NCBI RefSeq assembly: GCF_022760925.1
Contig: NZ_JAKTNT010000003.1
Span: forward strand, 1-64,000
Source: Thermus hydrothermalis
GTDB lineage: Bacteria; Deinococcota; Deinococci; Deinococcales; Thermaceae
Direction of reading: 5' to 3'
Length of the DNA stretch: 64,000 nucleotides
Below are positions 23,063 to 31,110 of the stretch, one piece after another. Under the pieces are notes generated by a model. That model was given only the letters and a program-made list of their open reading frames with translations. It searched no databases and had not been told where the DNA came from. A program made the translations under genes and the position numbers. The first letter of the stretch is position 1. Each line of letters opens with the position of its first letter.

Positions 23063-23578
23063 ATGCAGGAGGCTTTTGAGCGGATCAAGCGGCTTCGGCC
23101 CGGGGCCCGTCCCATCACCATCCTGAGGAGCGGCCCCGAGTTCCAGGCGTACGGCGGCAGGCAGAGAATAAAGGTGGGCGAGTTCGTGGTGCCCTCGGGG
23201 GCCACTTGGGTCTTTCCCAACCCCGTCCCCGTGGTCCTCAAGCTCTACGATTCCGGCGGCAACCAGCTGCCCCACACCACGGACGTCTTTTTTGCCCGGC
23301 GCACCAAGGGCTTTGACTTCCCCGAGTTTTTGGTCAAGGCCCAGTACGCTTCGTACTACGACCTCTCCGAGGCCCAGCAGCGGGACGCCAAGTTCTACCA
23401 GAACATCCTGCAGACCGCGAGCCCACTTTACGCCCCTACCCCGCCCCAGGGCATCGTGCTGCGGGAGGGGGACACCCTGGAGATCTACGTGGAGACCGAC
23501 CCCGGCATCACCGTGAACCTCAACGACTCCCGCACCCGCATTGAGCTGCCCGTGGGCGTGGACAACTCCAACGTGTAG
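23063..23578 (+). CDS. Small major capsid protein candidate (VP16-like)
   Basis: 171 aa, the size of P23-77 VP16. Beta-rich sequence with [40 protein letters not shown] and a C-terminal [20 protein letters not shown], compatible with a single upright beta-barrel. AGGAGG 7 nt upstream gives strong translation. Paired with the larger gene 8 nt downstream, which mirrors the VP16-VP17 pair whose complexes build the T=28 shell. Decision rests on size, order and beta content, not on an alignment. Confidence 0.72.
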   Translation: MQEAFERIKRLRPGARPITILRSGPEFQAYGGRQRIKVGEFVVPSGATWVFPNPVPVVLKLYDSGGNQLPHTTDVFFARRTKGFDFPEFLVKAQYASYYDLSEAQQRDAKFYQNILQTASPLYAPTPPQGIVLREGDTLEIYVETDPGITVNLNDSRTRIELPVGVDNSNV

Positions 23579-23586
23579 GAGGGACT

Positions 23587-24471
23587 ATGGCGCTCTTGGA
23601 TAGCCTTCGCAACGCGGTTCGGAGGGGCCTCGGGGTGTTCCAGGACGCCCCAGCTCCTTCCCCTACTCCTCAGCCCCAGCCCCAGCCCCAGCCCCAGCCG
23701 GCGCGGCCCGCTCCGGCGGCGGTCCAGGCCTCGGGGTGGCAGTTCGCGTGGATTGACAACGAGGACTTTGACGCCACCGGCCTGGCCTACCGCCCCAATG
23801 AGTATTTCGCCCTGGCCCAGATGCGCACCCCGGACACGGCCCACTTCCGCATCCTGGCCGGGGAGCGCCGCCTGAGGATCTATCTAAGGGGGCAGGCCGT
23901 TTTCGCCGGCCAAAACCTGGCTTCGGCCCAGGCCCGCACCGTCACTCTGCCGTACCTCATTCAGACCAAGCAGGCGGCCCCCACCCTGCCTTCCACCTAC
24001 CACCCGGACGTGGCCGTCTGGGCCAAGGTGGGCGGGGTGTGGCAGCGGTGCCAGATTGACAACGTGGACTACAACAACCAGCAGGTGACCTTCGTGGAGC
24101 CCGCCGGCGTCACCGGCACCCAGGACATTGAGGTCTACTACACCCACGCTGACGGGCAGTTCCGCCTCCGGGTGGCCCGGGACGCGGGCGGGGTGGACGA
24201 CTCCATCGCTACAGTGTTCAATCAAAGCTTTAGCACAATGCACAGCGTGGACCAGAACAACCTGGAGACCATGCTGGCCTGGCCGCAGCAGGTGGAGCTG
24301 GTGCCGGGCACCCGCCTCCTTTTGGAGGTTTATACCACCCAGGTGCCCATGGTCTGGAACGAGCGGGCCGGCCACTACATCCAGATCGCCGCCATGGGCC
24401 GGCGGGTGGAGGTGCTGGACAAGGGCCGCCTCTTGCGCCTGGCTGAGCTGGAGAACCGGGGCGGCCTCTGA
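23587..24471 (+). CDS. Large major capsid protein candidate (VP17-like)
   Basis: 294 aa, close to P23-77 VP17. An N-terminal amphipathic segment (MALLDSLRNAVRRGLGVFQD) and a repetitive Pro/Gln linker (about residues 21-47) precede a beta-rich body with GWQFAWIDNEDFDATGLAYR, LRIYLRGQAVFAG, and a second half with TGTQDIEVYYTHADGQFRLR. The length suits a beta-barrel with an extra domain on top, as known for VP17. GGAGGG ribosome site. It lies 8 nt after the VP16-like gene. Confidence 0.72.
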   Translation: MALLDSLRNAVRRGLGVFQDAPAPSPTPQPQPQPQPQPARPAPAAVQASGWQFAWIDNEDFDATGLAYRPNEYFALAQMRTPDTAHFRILAGERRLRIYLRGQAVFAGQNLASAQARTVTLPYLIQTKQAAPTLPSTYHPDVAVWAKVGGVWQRCQIDNVDYNNQQVTFVEPAGVTGTQDIEVYYTHADGQFRLRVARDAGGVDDSIATVFNQSFSTMHSVDQNNLETMLAWPQQVELVPGTRLLLEVYTTQVPMVWNERAGHYIQIAAMGRRVEVLDKGRLLRLAELENRGGL

Positions 24472-24483
24472 GGGGGGTGAGCC

Positions 24484-24888
24484 ATGCCGTTCGGCCTCTC
24501 CGAGTCCTACTTCCCCAGCCTTTCGGGGTACACACCCCCCTACACCCTCTTGGACTCCGGGGGTTCGGGGTCCTCTGGGTTCGGCCTTTCCTACTCCTAC
24601 ACCATGCCCCTCACGGGGGGCGTCCCCGGGAGCGCCGGGGACACCCCCCTCTGGGCCCAGATCCTGAGCGGGCTGGGTCAACTCTCTAGCTTCATTGACC
24701 CCTACATCTTGACTGAGCAGGAGCGCCTGCAGTACCAGCTGCAGCTCGCCCAGGCCCAGGCGGAAGCGGCCCGGGCTGCGGCCCAGCCCACGGGCGTGCA
24801 GGTTCAGCCGGCGGGACCCTCTGCGTGGGTCTGGGTACTGGGGGGGCTCTTGGTGCTTCTCCTCGTGGTGATTCTGCTGAAGGAGTGA
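24484..24888 (+). CDS. Late prophage protein with C-terminal TM anchor
   Basis: 134 aa. A Gly/Ser/Tyr-rich N-terminal half (FGLSESYFPSLSGYTPPYTL) leads to a Gln/Ala helix likely forming a coiled coil (RLQYQLQLAQAQAEAARAAA) and a terminal TM helix (WVWVLGGLLVLLLVVILL). Topology suggests a virion protein reaching from the membrane toward capsid or spike. Good GAGGGGGTGAGCC site. Not a recognised family. Confidence 0.62.
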   Translation: MPFGLSESYFPSLSGYTPPYTLLDSGGSGSSGFGLSYSYTMPLTGGVPGSAGDTPLWAQILSGLGQLSSFIDPYILTEQERLQYQLQLAQAQAEAARAAAQPTGVQVQPAGPSAWVWVLGGLLVLLLVVILLKE

Positions 24889-24894
24889 GGTGGA

Positions 24895-25251
24895 ATGGAG
24901 CCCCTTCTGGGATTTTTTGGAAACGTGCTGGGCGGCTTCTTCGGGTTTTTGGGGGCCGACCGGCAGGCCCGGGCCGTGGAGGAAGTGGCCCAATCCCGGG
25001 AACGCTCCATCAGAAATCTTGTGGACGCCGCCATCGTGCAGTGGCACGAGCTGGGCAGGATCGTGGAGGCCCAGGTGGGGGCCGTCCGTGACACAACCTA
25101 TTGGCAGCAGGAAACCCAGCGCACCAGGATTTACTACAACTACAAGGCCCTTCAGGCCTCCCAGGGCCTCCTCCTCCTTGGGGCGGGGGCGGGCCTGGTA
25201 GGCCTCGCCGTGTGGCTGGGATCCCGAGAGGAAAAGGGGGTGAAAGCGTGA
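24895..25251 (+). CDS. Late prophage membrane protein
   Basis: 118 aa. Hydrophobic N-terminus (LLGFFGNVLGGFFGFLG), then a long charged helix (AVEEVAQSRERSIRNLVDAA) and a C-terminal TM helix (GLLLLGAGAGLVGLAVWLG). GTGA overlap couples it to the next gene. Probable structural membrane protein; the helix between two membrane regions may be a coiled coil. Confidence 0.6.
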   Translation: MEPLLGFFGNVLGGFFGFLGADRQARAVEEVAQSRERSIRNLVDAAIVQWHELGRIVEAQVGAVRDTTYWQQETQRTRIYYNYKALQASQGLLLLGAGAGLVGLAVWLGSREEKGVKA

Positions 25252-25892
25252 GGTGGCCCGTGGTGGCGGGGCTGGCCGGTCTGGGGCTGGGGGCGGTGGG
25301 GGTCTACTACCTCTCCCGGTCCCGGCCAAAGGCAGAGGAGAAGGCGGTGGACTCGGTGGCGGCCGATCTGCCTCAGCACCCCGGGGTGAAGCAGAGTGAC
25401 AACCGGGCCAGTTTCTGCCAGCTCTTAAGCGACTACCGCATGCGGCTCAAGCAGCAGCAAGACCTCCTCGCCGATGCTGAGGCCAAAATGCGGCAGATTG
25501 AGCGGCAGGCGGAAGAGGTTTGCCGCGTCTACGCCCAGGATCCCACCTTTAAATACAACTGCAACGGGTGGCCGGTCTGCTCCTGGAACGAGTGGTACAC
25601 GGTTTCCGGCACCACCACAAACCAGCAGGCGAACAGCGCATGCCTCACGCATCTCAAAACCGGCTCTGGCCTATCGCTGCGCATCCACGAGCTGAAGCCC
25701 GGAGGGGCCTGGGACGACACGTGGGAAGACGTAAAGCGGATCAACGCCCAGATCGCTGACGCTTACCAGCAGATCCAGTCCTTGCGGGTCCAATATGCGC
25801 GGGCGCAGGACCAGGCCAATGCCGCCCGGGCGGCCATCGCGGACCTGGAGCGCCGGATCTCCGATCTAGAGGCTCAGGGGGTGTTCTGCTGA
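25248..25892 (+). CDS. Late prophage protein with TM anchor, coiled coils and cysteines
   Basis: 214 aa, GTG start overlapping the previous stop (GTGA). N-terminal TM helix (VVAGLAGLGLGAVGVYYLS). A long coiled-coil region with a cysteine (FCQLLSDYRMRLKQQQDLLA) runs to ~110, then a compact segment rich in Cys/Trp (YNCNGWPVCSWNEWYTV), and a second coiled coil (IQSLRVQYARAQDQANAARA) to the end FC. The coil-globule-coil design suggests an extended, disulfide-stabilised spike or stalk. TGATG overlap with the next gene. Confidence 0.62.
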   Translation: MRWPVVAGLAGLGLGAVGVYYLSRSRPKAEEKAVDSVAADLPQHPGVKQSDNRASFCQLLSDYRMRLKQQQDLLADAEAKMRQIERQAEEVCRVYAQDPTFKYNCNGWPVCSWNEWYTVSGTTTNQQANSACLTHLKTGSGLSLRIHELKPGGAWDDTWEDVKRINAQIADAYQQIQSLRVQYARAQDQANAARAAIADLERRISDLEAQGVFC

Positions 25893-26116
25893 TGGAGTGG
25901 AAGGACGTCCTGGACATGGGCCTGGGGGCAGTGGCCTTTGTGGCGTTCCTCAAGCTCGTGTTCAGGGACATGGCCGAGATGCGGGAACGCCTCTCCCGCA
26001 TAGAGGAGAACGGCCGCCGGCAGGCCTACTACCTTTCCCGGGTTGTGAATGCCATGGAAGCCCAGGCCTACCGGCAGGGCCTGCGGCTCAGGGAGGTGAA
26101 AGAGGATGGAAAGTAG
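25892..26116 (+). CDS. Small holin-like one-TM protein
   Basis: 74 aa. One TM helix (DMGLGAVAFVAFLKLVFRDM) followed by a charged coiled coil (EMRERLSRIEENGRRQAYYL). This shape recalls BhlA/UviB-type holin-like proteins, though the same layout is common in structural proteins. Its end overlaps the next gene by 11 nt. Confidence 0.5.
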   Translation: MEWKDVLDMGLGAVAFVAFLKLVFRDMAEMRERLSRIEENGRRQAYYLSRVVNAMEAQAYRQGLRLREVKEDGK

Positions 26117-26408
26117 AGCGCTTTTGCTGGCCCTTTTGGGCTTTGGCGTGGCCGGCTATCTGGCGTATCAGCTGACCAAGGGGCAGGGGCAGGCTACCGC
26201 CGGGCAGACGCCGAAGCAGTCGGAAGCTCCCCCGGCCCAGACCGAAACCCCTCCCGTGGTGGTGGACGACTTCGGCGGGCAGCCGCCCTTTGGGCTGGGC
26301 GGTTTGGGGCAGGACGCCCTTTGCCGGGTGGCCCCCAGTCTCTGCGGCTGGCACAACCCGGCCTATGTGGGCAGGCCCGCCCCTCTGCCCGTGGTGCCCC
26401 TCTGGTGA
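26106..26408 (+). CDS. One-TM late prophage protein
   Basis: 100 aa. Signal-anchor at the N-terminus (ALLLALLGFGVAGYLAYQLT), a Gln/Pro/Thr linker and a C-terminal Gly/Pro-rich segment with two cysteines (ALCRVAPSLCGW). Overlaps the preceding gene. Unknown family; probably anchored in the virion membrane with the Cys region outside. Confidence 0.58.
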   Translation: MESRALLLALLGFGVAGYLAYQLTKGQGQATAGQTPKQSEAPPAQTETPPVVVDDFGGQPPFGLGGLGQDALCRVAPSLCGWHNPAYVGRPAPLPVVPLW

Positions 26409-26421
26409 GGTGAGGTGACGG

Positions 26422-26655
26422 ATGCAGGGCGCTTGGATCGTGGCGGTGGCGGTGGCGGCCGGGGCGTACGCGGGGTACGCCCTGGCCCGGCGGGGAAGGG
26501 GGGAAGCTCAGGGCGGGCAGTCTTCCCAGGGTTCCCCCCCTTCCGATCGGATCTGCCCGCAGGTGCTGGCCACGTGCCAGGACGGCTCTATTGCCCCCAC
26601 CCCCTGCGACTGCGAGGGTAGGGGTGGGGTGAAGCGCTTGGGGGTGATGGTGTGA
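26422..26655 (+). CDS. One-TM late prophage protein with CxxxxxC/CxC motifs
   Basis: 77 aa. An N-terminal TM helix (AWIVAVAVAAGAYAGYALAR) and a short exposed domain with ICPQVLATCQDG and PTPCDCEGRGG. Four cysteines in 25 residues suggest disulfides or a metal site. GGTGAGGTGACGG site in front; the stop overlaps the next GTG start. Confidence 0.58.
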   Translation: MQGAWIVAVAVAAGAYAGYALARRGRGEAQGGQSSQGSPPSDRICPQVLATCQDGSIAPTPCDCEGRGGVKRLGVMV

Positions 26656-27080
26656 ACCTGCATGACCTTCTTCCTGAGGGCCAGGTCTGGCTTGTGTGGC
26701 TCGTTCAGGCCCTCCTCGCGGCCGGGCTCATCGCCCTTCTCTCGGGGCTCATCGTGCGGGCGGTTTCCGCCATCCCCGTGGTGGGGCCCGTCCTCGCGGC
26801 GGCCATCCGCTTGGTTTTCAGCAACTATGAGAAGTGGCTTTCTGAGAGAGTGCCACGGCTGGCTGAGCAGGCGGTCCTGGCCACCGAGGAGCGCTGGCGG
26901 AAGGTGGGGACCCAGTACGACCCTTCCGCCCGAGCGGAAGCCAAACTCCGGGAGGCCATGGAGGCCTTGCAGCAGATGGCCCCCGGCCTGCCTCGGGACA
27001 TCGCCCAGCGGCAGATTGAGGCCGCCCTGGCCCGCATCCGGGCTATGGGCATGGAGCAAAAGGCGGGAGGTGGACGGTGA
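26652..27080 (+). CDS. LLH-type holin-like protein
   Basis: 142 aa, GTG start overlapping the previous stop. N-terminal hydrophobic region of one or two helices (VWLVWLVQALLAAGLIALLS, then IPVVGPVLAAAI). The rest is helical: SERVPRLAEQAVLATEERWR and a final QRQIEAALARIRAMGM. A membrane helix followed by a Lys/Glu/Ala-rich helix ending in an I-E-A-A motif resembles LLH-family phage holins. A structural membrane protein is the alternative. Confidence 0.5.
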   Translation: MNLHDLLPEGQVWLVWLVQALLAAGLIALLSGLIVRAVSAIPVVGPVLAAAIRLVFSNYEKWLSERVPRLAEQAVLATEERWRKVGTQYDPSARAEAKLREAMEALQQMAPGLPRDIAQRQIEAALARIRAMGMEQKAGGGR

Positions 27081-27202
27081 ACCTGAACTTCGGTGACGGC
27101 CTTCGCTTTGGCGCCGGCTTCGTGGTGGGTGGGGCCCTGATCTGGGTGGGCCTCCTCCTGGTCCTAGCCCTGGTGGGGGCCCTGGTGGGGAAGAAGGAGT
27201 AG
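27077..27202 (+). CDS. 41-residue one-TM protein
   Basis: GTG 27077 overlaps the preceding stop; GGAGGTGGACG is the ribosome site. Begins MNLNFGDGLRFGAGFVVGG and continues as a hydrophobic helix ending VGKKE. Directly followed (1 nt) by another small membrane gene. Probably a minor virion membrane protein. Confidence 0.55.
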   Translation: MNLNFGDGLRFGAGFVVGGALIWVGLLLVLALVGALVGKKE

Positions 27203-27203
27203 C

Positions 27204-27389
27204 ATGCAGGTGTCCTTCTGGCAGTCCTACAAGCAGGGCGTGGGCATCGCCCTCGGGGTGGCCACGGTGTACCTGGTCCTGGTGGCCCTCCTGGGGGCCT
27301 TTGTGGTGCGGCCCGCCCTTGAAAACCTGGGCAAGGGCGGCCAGGCTGGGGGGCAAGGAGGAGGGACATGCTCAACCTCTTGGGCATAA
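27204..27389 (+). CDS. 61-residue one-TM protein
   Basis: ATG 27204 with AAGAAGGAGTAGC in front. Sequence MQVSFWQSYKQGVGIALGVA continues into one TM helix (TVYLVLVALLGAFVV) and a Gly/Gln-rich tail. Overlaps the start of the next gene by 22 nt. Unknown function, same small-membrane-protein class as its neighbours. Confidence 0.55.
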   Translation: MQVSFWQSYKQGVGIALGVATVYLVLVALLGAFVVRPALENLGKGGQAGGQGGGTCSTSWA

Positions 27390-27820
27390 AGCAAGAAGAT
27401 TTGGCGGCTTTGCCTGCCCGCCTGCAGGAGGCCATGGGCGAGATGCGGGCAGATATGGCGTGCTTGAAGGACCAGCTGGCCGCCATCCAACGCATCCTTG
27501 AATACGAGTTTGGCCGCCCTAAACGGGACGTGCTGGGCCATGACCCGGCCCGGCTTCCCCTCATCGCCCAGATCGCTCCCGAGGTGGGGCGGGTGGCGAT
27601 GGTGGACGTGACCGGTCTTCTTGGCAAGCCTGCCACGAGGGGGCACCTGGTCAACATCGGGGATGCCAAAGCCGCCCTGTGGTTCCGCTACGGCTCTGGG
27701 CGGGTGGGGCCCTATGTGCTCATGCCCGCCGCCGCCCTAGACCTCACCTTCCTAGTGGAGGCTTTGGAGGTTTCGGACGTTGGTGAAGGGCCCGTGGCCG
27801 TGCAGATCCTGATGCAGTAG
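27368..27820 (+). CDS. Late prophage protein, coiled coil plus beta domain
   Basis: 150 aa. N-terminal helix likely to oligomerise (LAALPARLQEAMGEMRADMA), then a beta-rich part (VGRVAMVDVTGLLGKPATRG, KAALWFRYGSGRVGPYVLMP). No TM or signal. The GGAGGAGGGAC site precedes ATG 27368. It may be a capsid-associated or penton-region protein: soluble, small, between membrane proteins and spike genes. No family recognised. Confidence 0.58.
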   Translation: MLNLLGIKQEDLAALPARLQEAMGEMRADMACLKDQLAAIQRILEYEFGRPKRDVLGHDPARLPLIAQIAPEVGRVAMVDVTGLLGKPATRGHLVNIGDAKAALWFRYGSGRVGPYVLMPAAALDLTFLVEALEVSDVGEGPVAVQILMQ

Positions 27821-27828
27821 GAGGAGGT

Positions 27829-28644
27829 ATGGAGGCGAAGCATGTGCTGGCAGCGCTGGTGCTAGGAGGCGGAGCGGCTGCGGTTTGGGCTCTGCGTCAG
27901 CAGAGGCGTGGGGATTCTGCCCCTCAGCCCGCTCCTGCTACGGCCCCTCAACCTACTGCCCCTCAACCCGTCTTTATTCCTCAGCCTCCCGCTGTTATCT
28001 CGGTGGACCTCGAGGACTGGCGGCGGAAGCTCATAGAGGATTTGCGGCAGGACCTGCAGGCGGCGATACCTAAACCTCAGCCTGAGCCTGCCCCCGCCCC
28101 CGCTCCTTCCACGGCCCCTCAGCCCATTACGCCTCCCGCCCCCTTGACGGAGGACTGGCGCAAGCAGCTCCTTGAGGAGTTAAGGGCCCTCATTCCCAAG
28201 CCCCAGCCTGCGCCTGAGCCTGCCCCCGCTCCTTCCACGGCTCCTCAGCCCTCCCAGCCTGTTGCGTCTCAGCCTGAGCCCACTAGCACGAGCACCTTGG
28301 ACCAGGCCATAGCCGCCACTGCGCCATCGTGCGCTGATGAGCTGCCCCGCATACGTGAGGAGCGGGCCCGGATATGGGAGGAGGCCGCTGCCGTGGCCAC
28401 CGGGTACTCTCCTGGTGCCTTGTATTTTGACGAGGCCACTAACACCGTGCGCCACGTCAGCGATGGGCGAATTGTTTTGAACCTCCCCTACTGGGGGCTG
28501 ACACGCTACATACGTGGCGAAGTGGAAAAAATCTGGGGCTGCGTCAACGGAGAGTGCAAGACCCATTACGACTTAATGAGCCAGTACGAGCCCTACCGGC
28601 AGAGGTACTTGGACACCCTGAGGCGTGAGCGTCTATGCCGCTGA
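27829..28644 (+). CDS. TM-anchored proline-rich stalk-like protein
   Basis: 271 aa. N-terminal TM helix (HVLAALVLGGGAAAVWALRQ), then two copies of a unit made of a DWR-K-L-x-E-x-LR helix and a PKPQP...PAPAPSTAPQP linker (about residues 63-105 and 105-145). The C-terminal ~110 residues are globular with three late cysteines (SCADELPRIREERARIWEEA, IWGCVNGECKTHYDLM). The repeated helix-plus-Pro design resembles a flexible spike stalk rising from the membrane. Overlaps the next gene by 10 nt. Confidence 0.6.
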   Translation: MEAKHVLAALVLGGGAAAVWALRQQRRGDSAPQPAPATAPQPTAPQPVFIPQPPAVISVDLEDWRRKLIEDLRQDLQAAIPKPQPEPAPAPAPSTAPQPITPPAPLTEDWRKQLLEELRALIPKPQPAPEPAPAPSTAPQPSQPVASQPEPTSTSTLDQAIAATAPSCADELPRIREERARIWEEAAAVATGYSPGALYFDEATNTVRHVSDGRIVLNLPYWGLTRYIRGEVEKIWGCVNGECKTHYDLMSQYEPYRQRYLDTLRRERLCR

Positions 28645-29732
28645 AGGCGCAGGTTTACCGTAGAGGAACCACATACGCGCCGGAGCTGCGCCTGGCCCCC
28701 GGCCCCCGGAGCATGGGGGACACTGGGGACGGCTCCTATGCCACCCTCTACGGCTACGCCTGGGCCGGCCTCTTGGACCGCGTGGAGCGGCGCTTCCGCC
28801 TCTTCCAGGCCCAGGTGCCCGGGGAAGGCCCCTGGCCCTTGAACGACCCCCGGGGGCCTGAGGTGGCCGTGTGGGTGGAGGTGGAGGTGCCTCCCCTTCC
28901 CCACCCCGTGGAGGAGATCCGCCACTTGGCCCTGGCCTTTGACCAGGCCGCCCGGCACGTGGTGGCCTACGAGCGGGAGGAGGAGGTATGGGTGCGGCAG
29001 TGGGATCCTGTGACCCAAACCTTTGTTCAGCGCGGCCCCTTCCCGGGCGTGGACCCTGTCTTAATCCAGGACGCCACCGTGGGCTACTACCCGCCGGACT
29101 CGGACGTGCTTCTCTTCCACCTGTCTCCCGACCGCACGAGTCTGGTCATGCGGGTTCAGCGGGAGCTGTACGCCACAGCCCACACTATTCAGATTTTTGA
29201 CCAGCCCGTGGTGCTGGACCAGGCCGTGGCCCTGCCCTACCAGGTGGAGCTCTTGGGGAGCCTGGTCAGCGCCCTAGACGCCACCGGCTACGTCCTAAGG
29301 TCCGAGATATATCCCGTGCGGGTGGAAGATGCCTTAGGCCAGGCCGCCCTCGCCGCCCCCACGCAGGGGGCCTACATCCCCATCGTCATCATCCAAGATG
29401 TTGGAACGGATGCTTTGGGCCAGGCCAGCCTCAGCGCCCCTACTGAAGGAGCCTACATCCCCATCGTCATTACCTTGGACCTGGGCACCGATGGTTTGGG
29501 CACCGCTTCGCTGAGCGCCCCCACTACAGGAGCTTTCGTGCCCGTGGTCCTGGTCTACGACCTGGGGGTGGACGCCATCGGCCAGGCCGCCCTAAGTGCC
29601 CCCACCACGGGAAGCTACTACCTGGCGGTGGTTGTGGTGGACACTACAACGCAACCCGGCTACACCAGTCCTGACCTGTTGGGTACGGCCACCCTTTCCG
29701 CTCCTACCACGGGGAGCTACGAACCAGCGTGA
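28635..29732 (+). CDS. Spike/receptor-binding candidate with 27-residue tandem repeats
   Basis: 365 aa. The first ~230 residues are a beta-rich domain (YGYAWAGLLDRVERRFRLFQ, REEEVWVRQWDPVTQTFVQR). From ~residue 233 come tandem repeats of the form ALGQAxLxAPTxGAYIPIVI: four units in exact 27-residue register and a fifth after 34 residues, the final one ending TTGSYEPA. Regular short beta repeats suit an extended shaft. Location after the stalk-like gene and before another exported-looking protein points to the vertex spike complex. Stop overlaps the next frame's region. Confidence 0.62.
   Translation: MPLKAQVYRRGTTYAPELRLAPGPRSMGDTGDGSYATLYGYAWAGLLDRVERRFRLFQAQVPGEGPWPLNDPRGPEVAVWVEVEVPPLPHPVEEIRHLALAFDQAARHVVAYEREEEVWVRQWDPVTQTFVQRGPFPGVDPVLIQDATVGYYPPDSDVLLFHLSPDRTSLVMRVQRELYATAHTIQIFDQPVVLDQAVALPYQVELLGSLVSALDATGYVLRSEIYPVRVEDALGQAALAAPTQGAYIPIVIIQDVGTDALGQASLSAPTEGAYIPIVITLDLGTDGLGTASLSAPTTGAFVPVVLVYDLGVDAIGQAALSAPTTGSYYLAVVVVDTTTQPGYTSPDLLGTATLSAPTTGSYEPA
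29331..29732 (+). repeat. 81-bp tandem coding repeat
   Basis: Unit starts at 29331, 29412, 29493 and 29574, an exact 81-nt period, and a diverged fifth at 29676. Each begins with an A/L-[LI]-G-[QT] codon set and contains SAPTxGxY. Synonymous differences between units show that they are diverged at the DNA level while the protein pattern is kept. Confidence 0.85.
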
Positions 29733-29743
29733 GGAGGTGTCAG

Positions 29744-30844
29744 ATGAGCAAGCTCTGGAAGCCCGATGATGCTGGCAAGGTTGTCCCGGTTGTCTCGGTG
29801 GTGCGCGTGCGTCCACTCCTCCCGCCGCCACCGCAAGCGGGCGTGCGGCTCCAGCCTCAGCACTTGCATTGGCAAGTCGGACGCTACAAGGAGGACCTCA
29901 GCTTCGGCCCCGGCGGGCGCGGCAGGCGCAAGCGCTGGGTGGTGGACATGGAGGCGGAGCAGCACAACATCGTGCTCAACAATGCCTATGAGCTCATGGC
30001 CGTCCACGGCATAACCCTCTTGACGCGCTATGCAGTCGTCGGTACTGGCTCTACACCTCCGGACCCTAGCCAGCTGGCGTTGGCAAACGAAGTGGCGCGG
30101 ACCATCAGGAACGACACAGGGTCCACCTCTGGGACGTTCTCCTATACCAGGGTTGCGAACGGCGTTTACGAACAAACCGTTGTGCGGGAGTTCTTGGAAA
30201 CGGAGGTTGGCAACCGGAACCTGACGGAGTGGGGTTTCAGCCCGGTAGGTACCGCAGGGGGCAACCTGATGAGCCGCGAGCTGTTCCGGGACGGGAACGG
30301 CAACCCGATTGTGATTTCCCTTGCCTCCGACCAGCGCCTTCGCCTTATCTACAAAACCCGAATCACCCTTTCGCCAGTAGTTCCAGTTCCGGTGTCCATA
30401 AACATCAGCGGCATCGGAATAAGGAGCGGCCTCGCGGTTTTGACGCTATCCGCGGGGGGCGGTTGGGCGCCGTTCCCGGATTTGGTAACTGTTGAGGTTG
30501 CCATGACGGGCCAAGTCGTAAACAGCATGGGCGACCCTTCATGGGACAAGAAAGTCTATCTGCTCTCCGTTACCATGGAGACTGCTTATGCTAGCACAAC
30601 AACATCCAGTCCACTCGCGAATAAATGGCCTGGCGTCAAGGAGTACACCCCAAACTCCCGGCGGAGGCAAACGAACCCGGTTACTTTCTTCAGCAACGAA
30701 GGCAATGGTACCATACGCACCATCGGGCTCGGGCCGGCGTGGGGCGGCGGTTTTCGCTTTGTCCTCAACTCTGGCCAGGAGATTACAAAGACGAACCTCT
30801 ACAAGCTGACTATTGGCGAGTTCACCATTACCTGGGGACCGTGA
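29744..30844 (+). CDS. Second spike-region protein, atypical base composition
   Basis: 366 aa from ATG 29744 (GAGGAGGTGTCAG in front; an upstream GTG extension is less likely). N-terminal basic/Pro segment (VVRVRPLLPPPPQAGVRLQP), then beta-rich sequence without TM or signal (YAVVGTGSTPPDP, SINISGIGIRSGLAVLTLSA, FVLNSGQEITKTNLYKLTIG). From ~30,000 to 30,800 the G+C content falls well below that of the surrounding phage genes and codon choice differs. Phage receptor-binding proteins often show this after recent exchange. Coupled to the next gene (TGATG). Confidence 0.6.
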   Translation: MSKLWKPDDAGKVVPVVSVVRVRPLLPPPPQAGVRLQPQHLHWQVGRYKEDLSFGPGGRGRRKRWVVDMEAEQHNIVLNNAYELMAVHGITLLTRYAVVGTGSTPPDPSQLALANEVARTIRNDTGSTSGTFSYTRVANGVYEQTVVREFLETEVGNRNLTEWGFSPVGTAGGNLMSRELFRDGNGNPIVISLASDQRLRLIYKTRITLSPVVPVPVSINISGIGIRSGLAVLTLSAGGGWAPFPDLVTVEVAMTGQVVNSMGDPSWDKKVYLLSVTMETAYASTTTSSPLANKWPGVKEYTPNSRRRQTNPVTFFSNEGNGTIRTIGLGPAWGGGFRFVLNSGQEITKTNLYKLTIGEFTITWGP

Positions 30845-31110
30845 TGATCCCAAGCGGATGGGCCAACAGGGCTTTCACCCTTCCACCACCGCAGGGCGTA
30901 CCCCTGTTGGTGGCAGGCATCTTCCCCCTGGCCCGGCGTGATTTTCGCCACGTGCCCGGAGGCGAGATAAGGGGCGCGGTTGCCCGGTATGGGGACATCC
31001 ACGCCTTCGCCTGGTACGTGGGGGGCGGCTATTTGACCTTGAACCGGGGGCGGCGGCTCAGGACTCGGAGCCATCATGGGGCGGAAGACGGCAGGAAACG
31101 GCAGGGGTAG
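30844..31110 (+). CDS. Small protein between spike and lysis genes
   Basis: 88 aa from ATG 30844, which overlaps the preceding stop. Begins MIPSGWANRAFTLPPPQGVP, then GDIHAFAWYVGGGYLTLNRG, and ends in a basic tail. No TM or signal. It overlaps the lysozyme-like gene by 35 nt in another frame. Unknown; possibly part of the spike cassette. Confidence 0.55.
   Translation: MIPSGWANRAFTLPPPQGVPLLVAGIFPLARRDFRHVPGGEIRGAVARYGDIHAFAWYVGGGYLTLNRGRRLRTRSHHGAEDGRKRQG

Noticed and set aside
23884-25329. 481-codon minus-strand open frame across the capsid genes
   Set aside because: Low-complexity translation, no ribosome site, and it lies opposite a tight chain of plus-strand genes with strong ribosome sites.
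29331-29732. CRISPR-like regular repeats
   Set aside because: The 81-nt units are diverged, without spacers, and in one open frame encoding a protein repeat.
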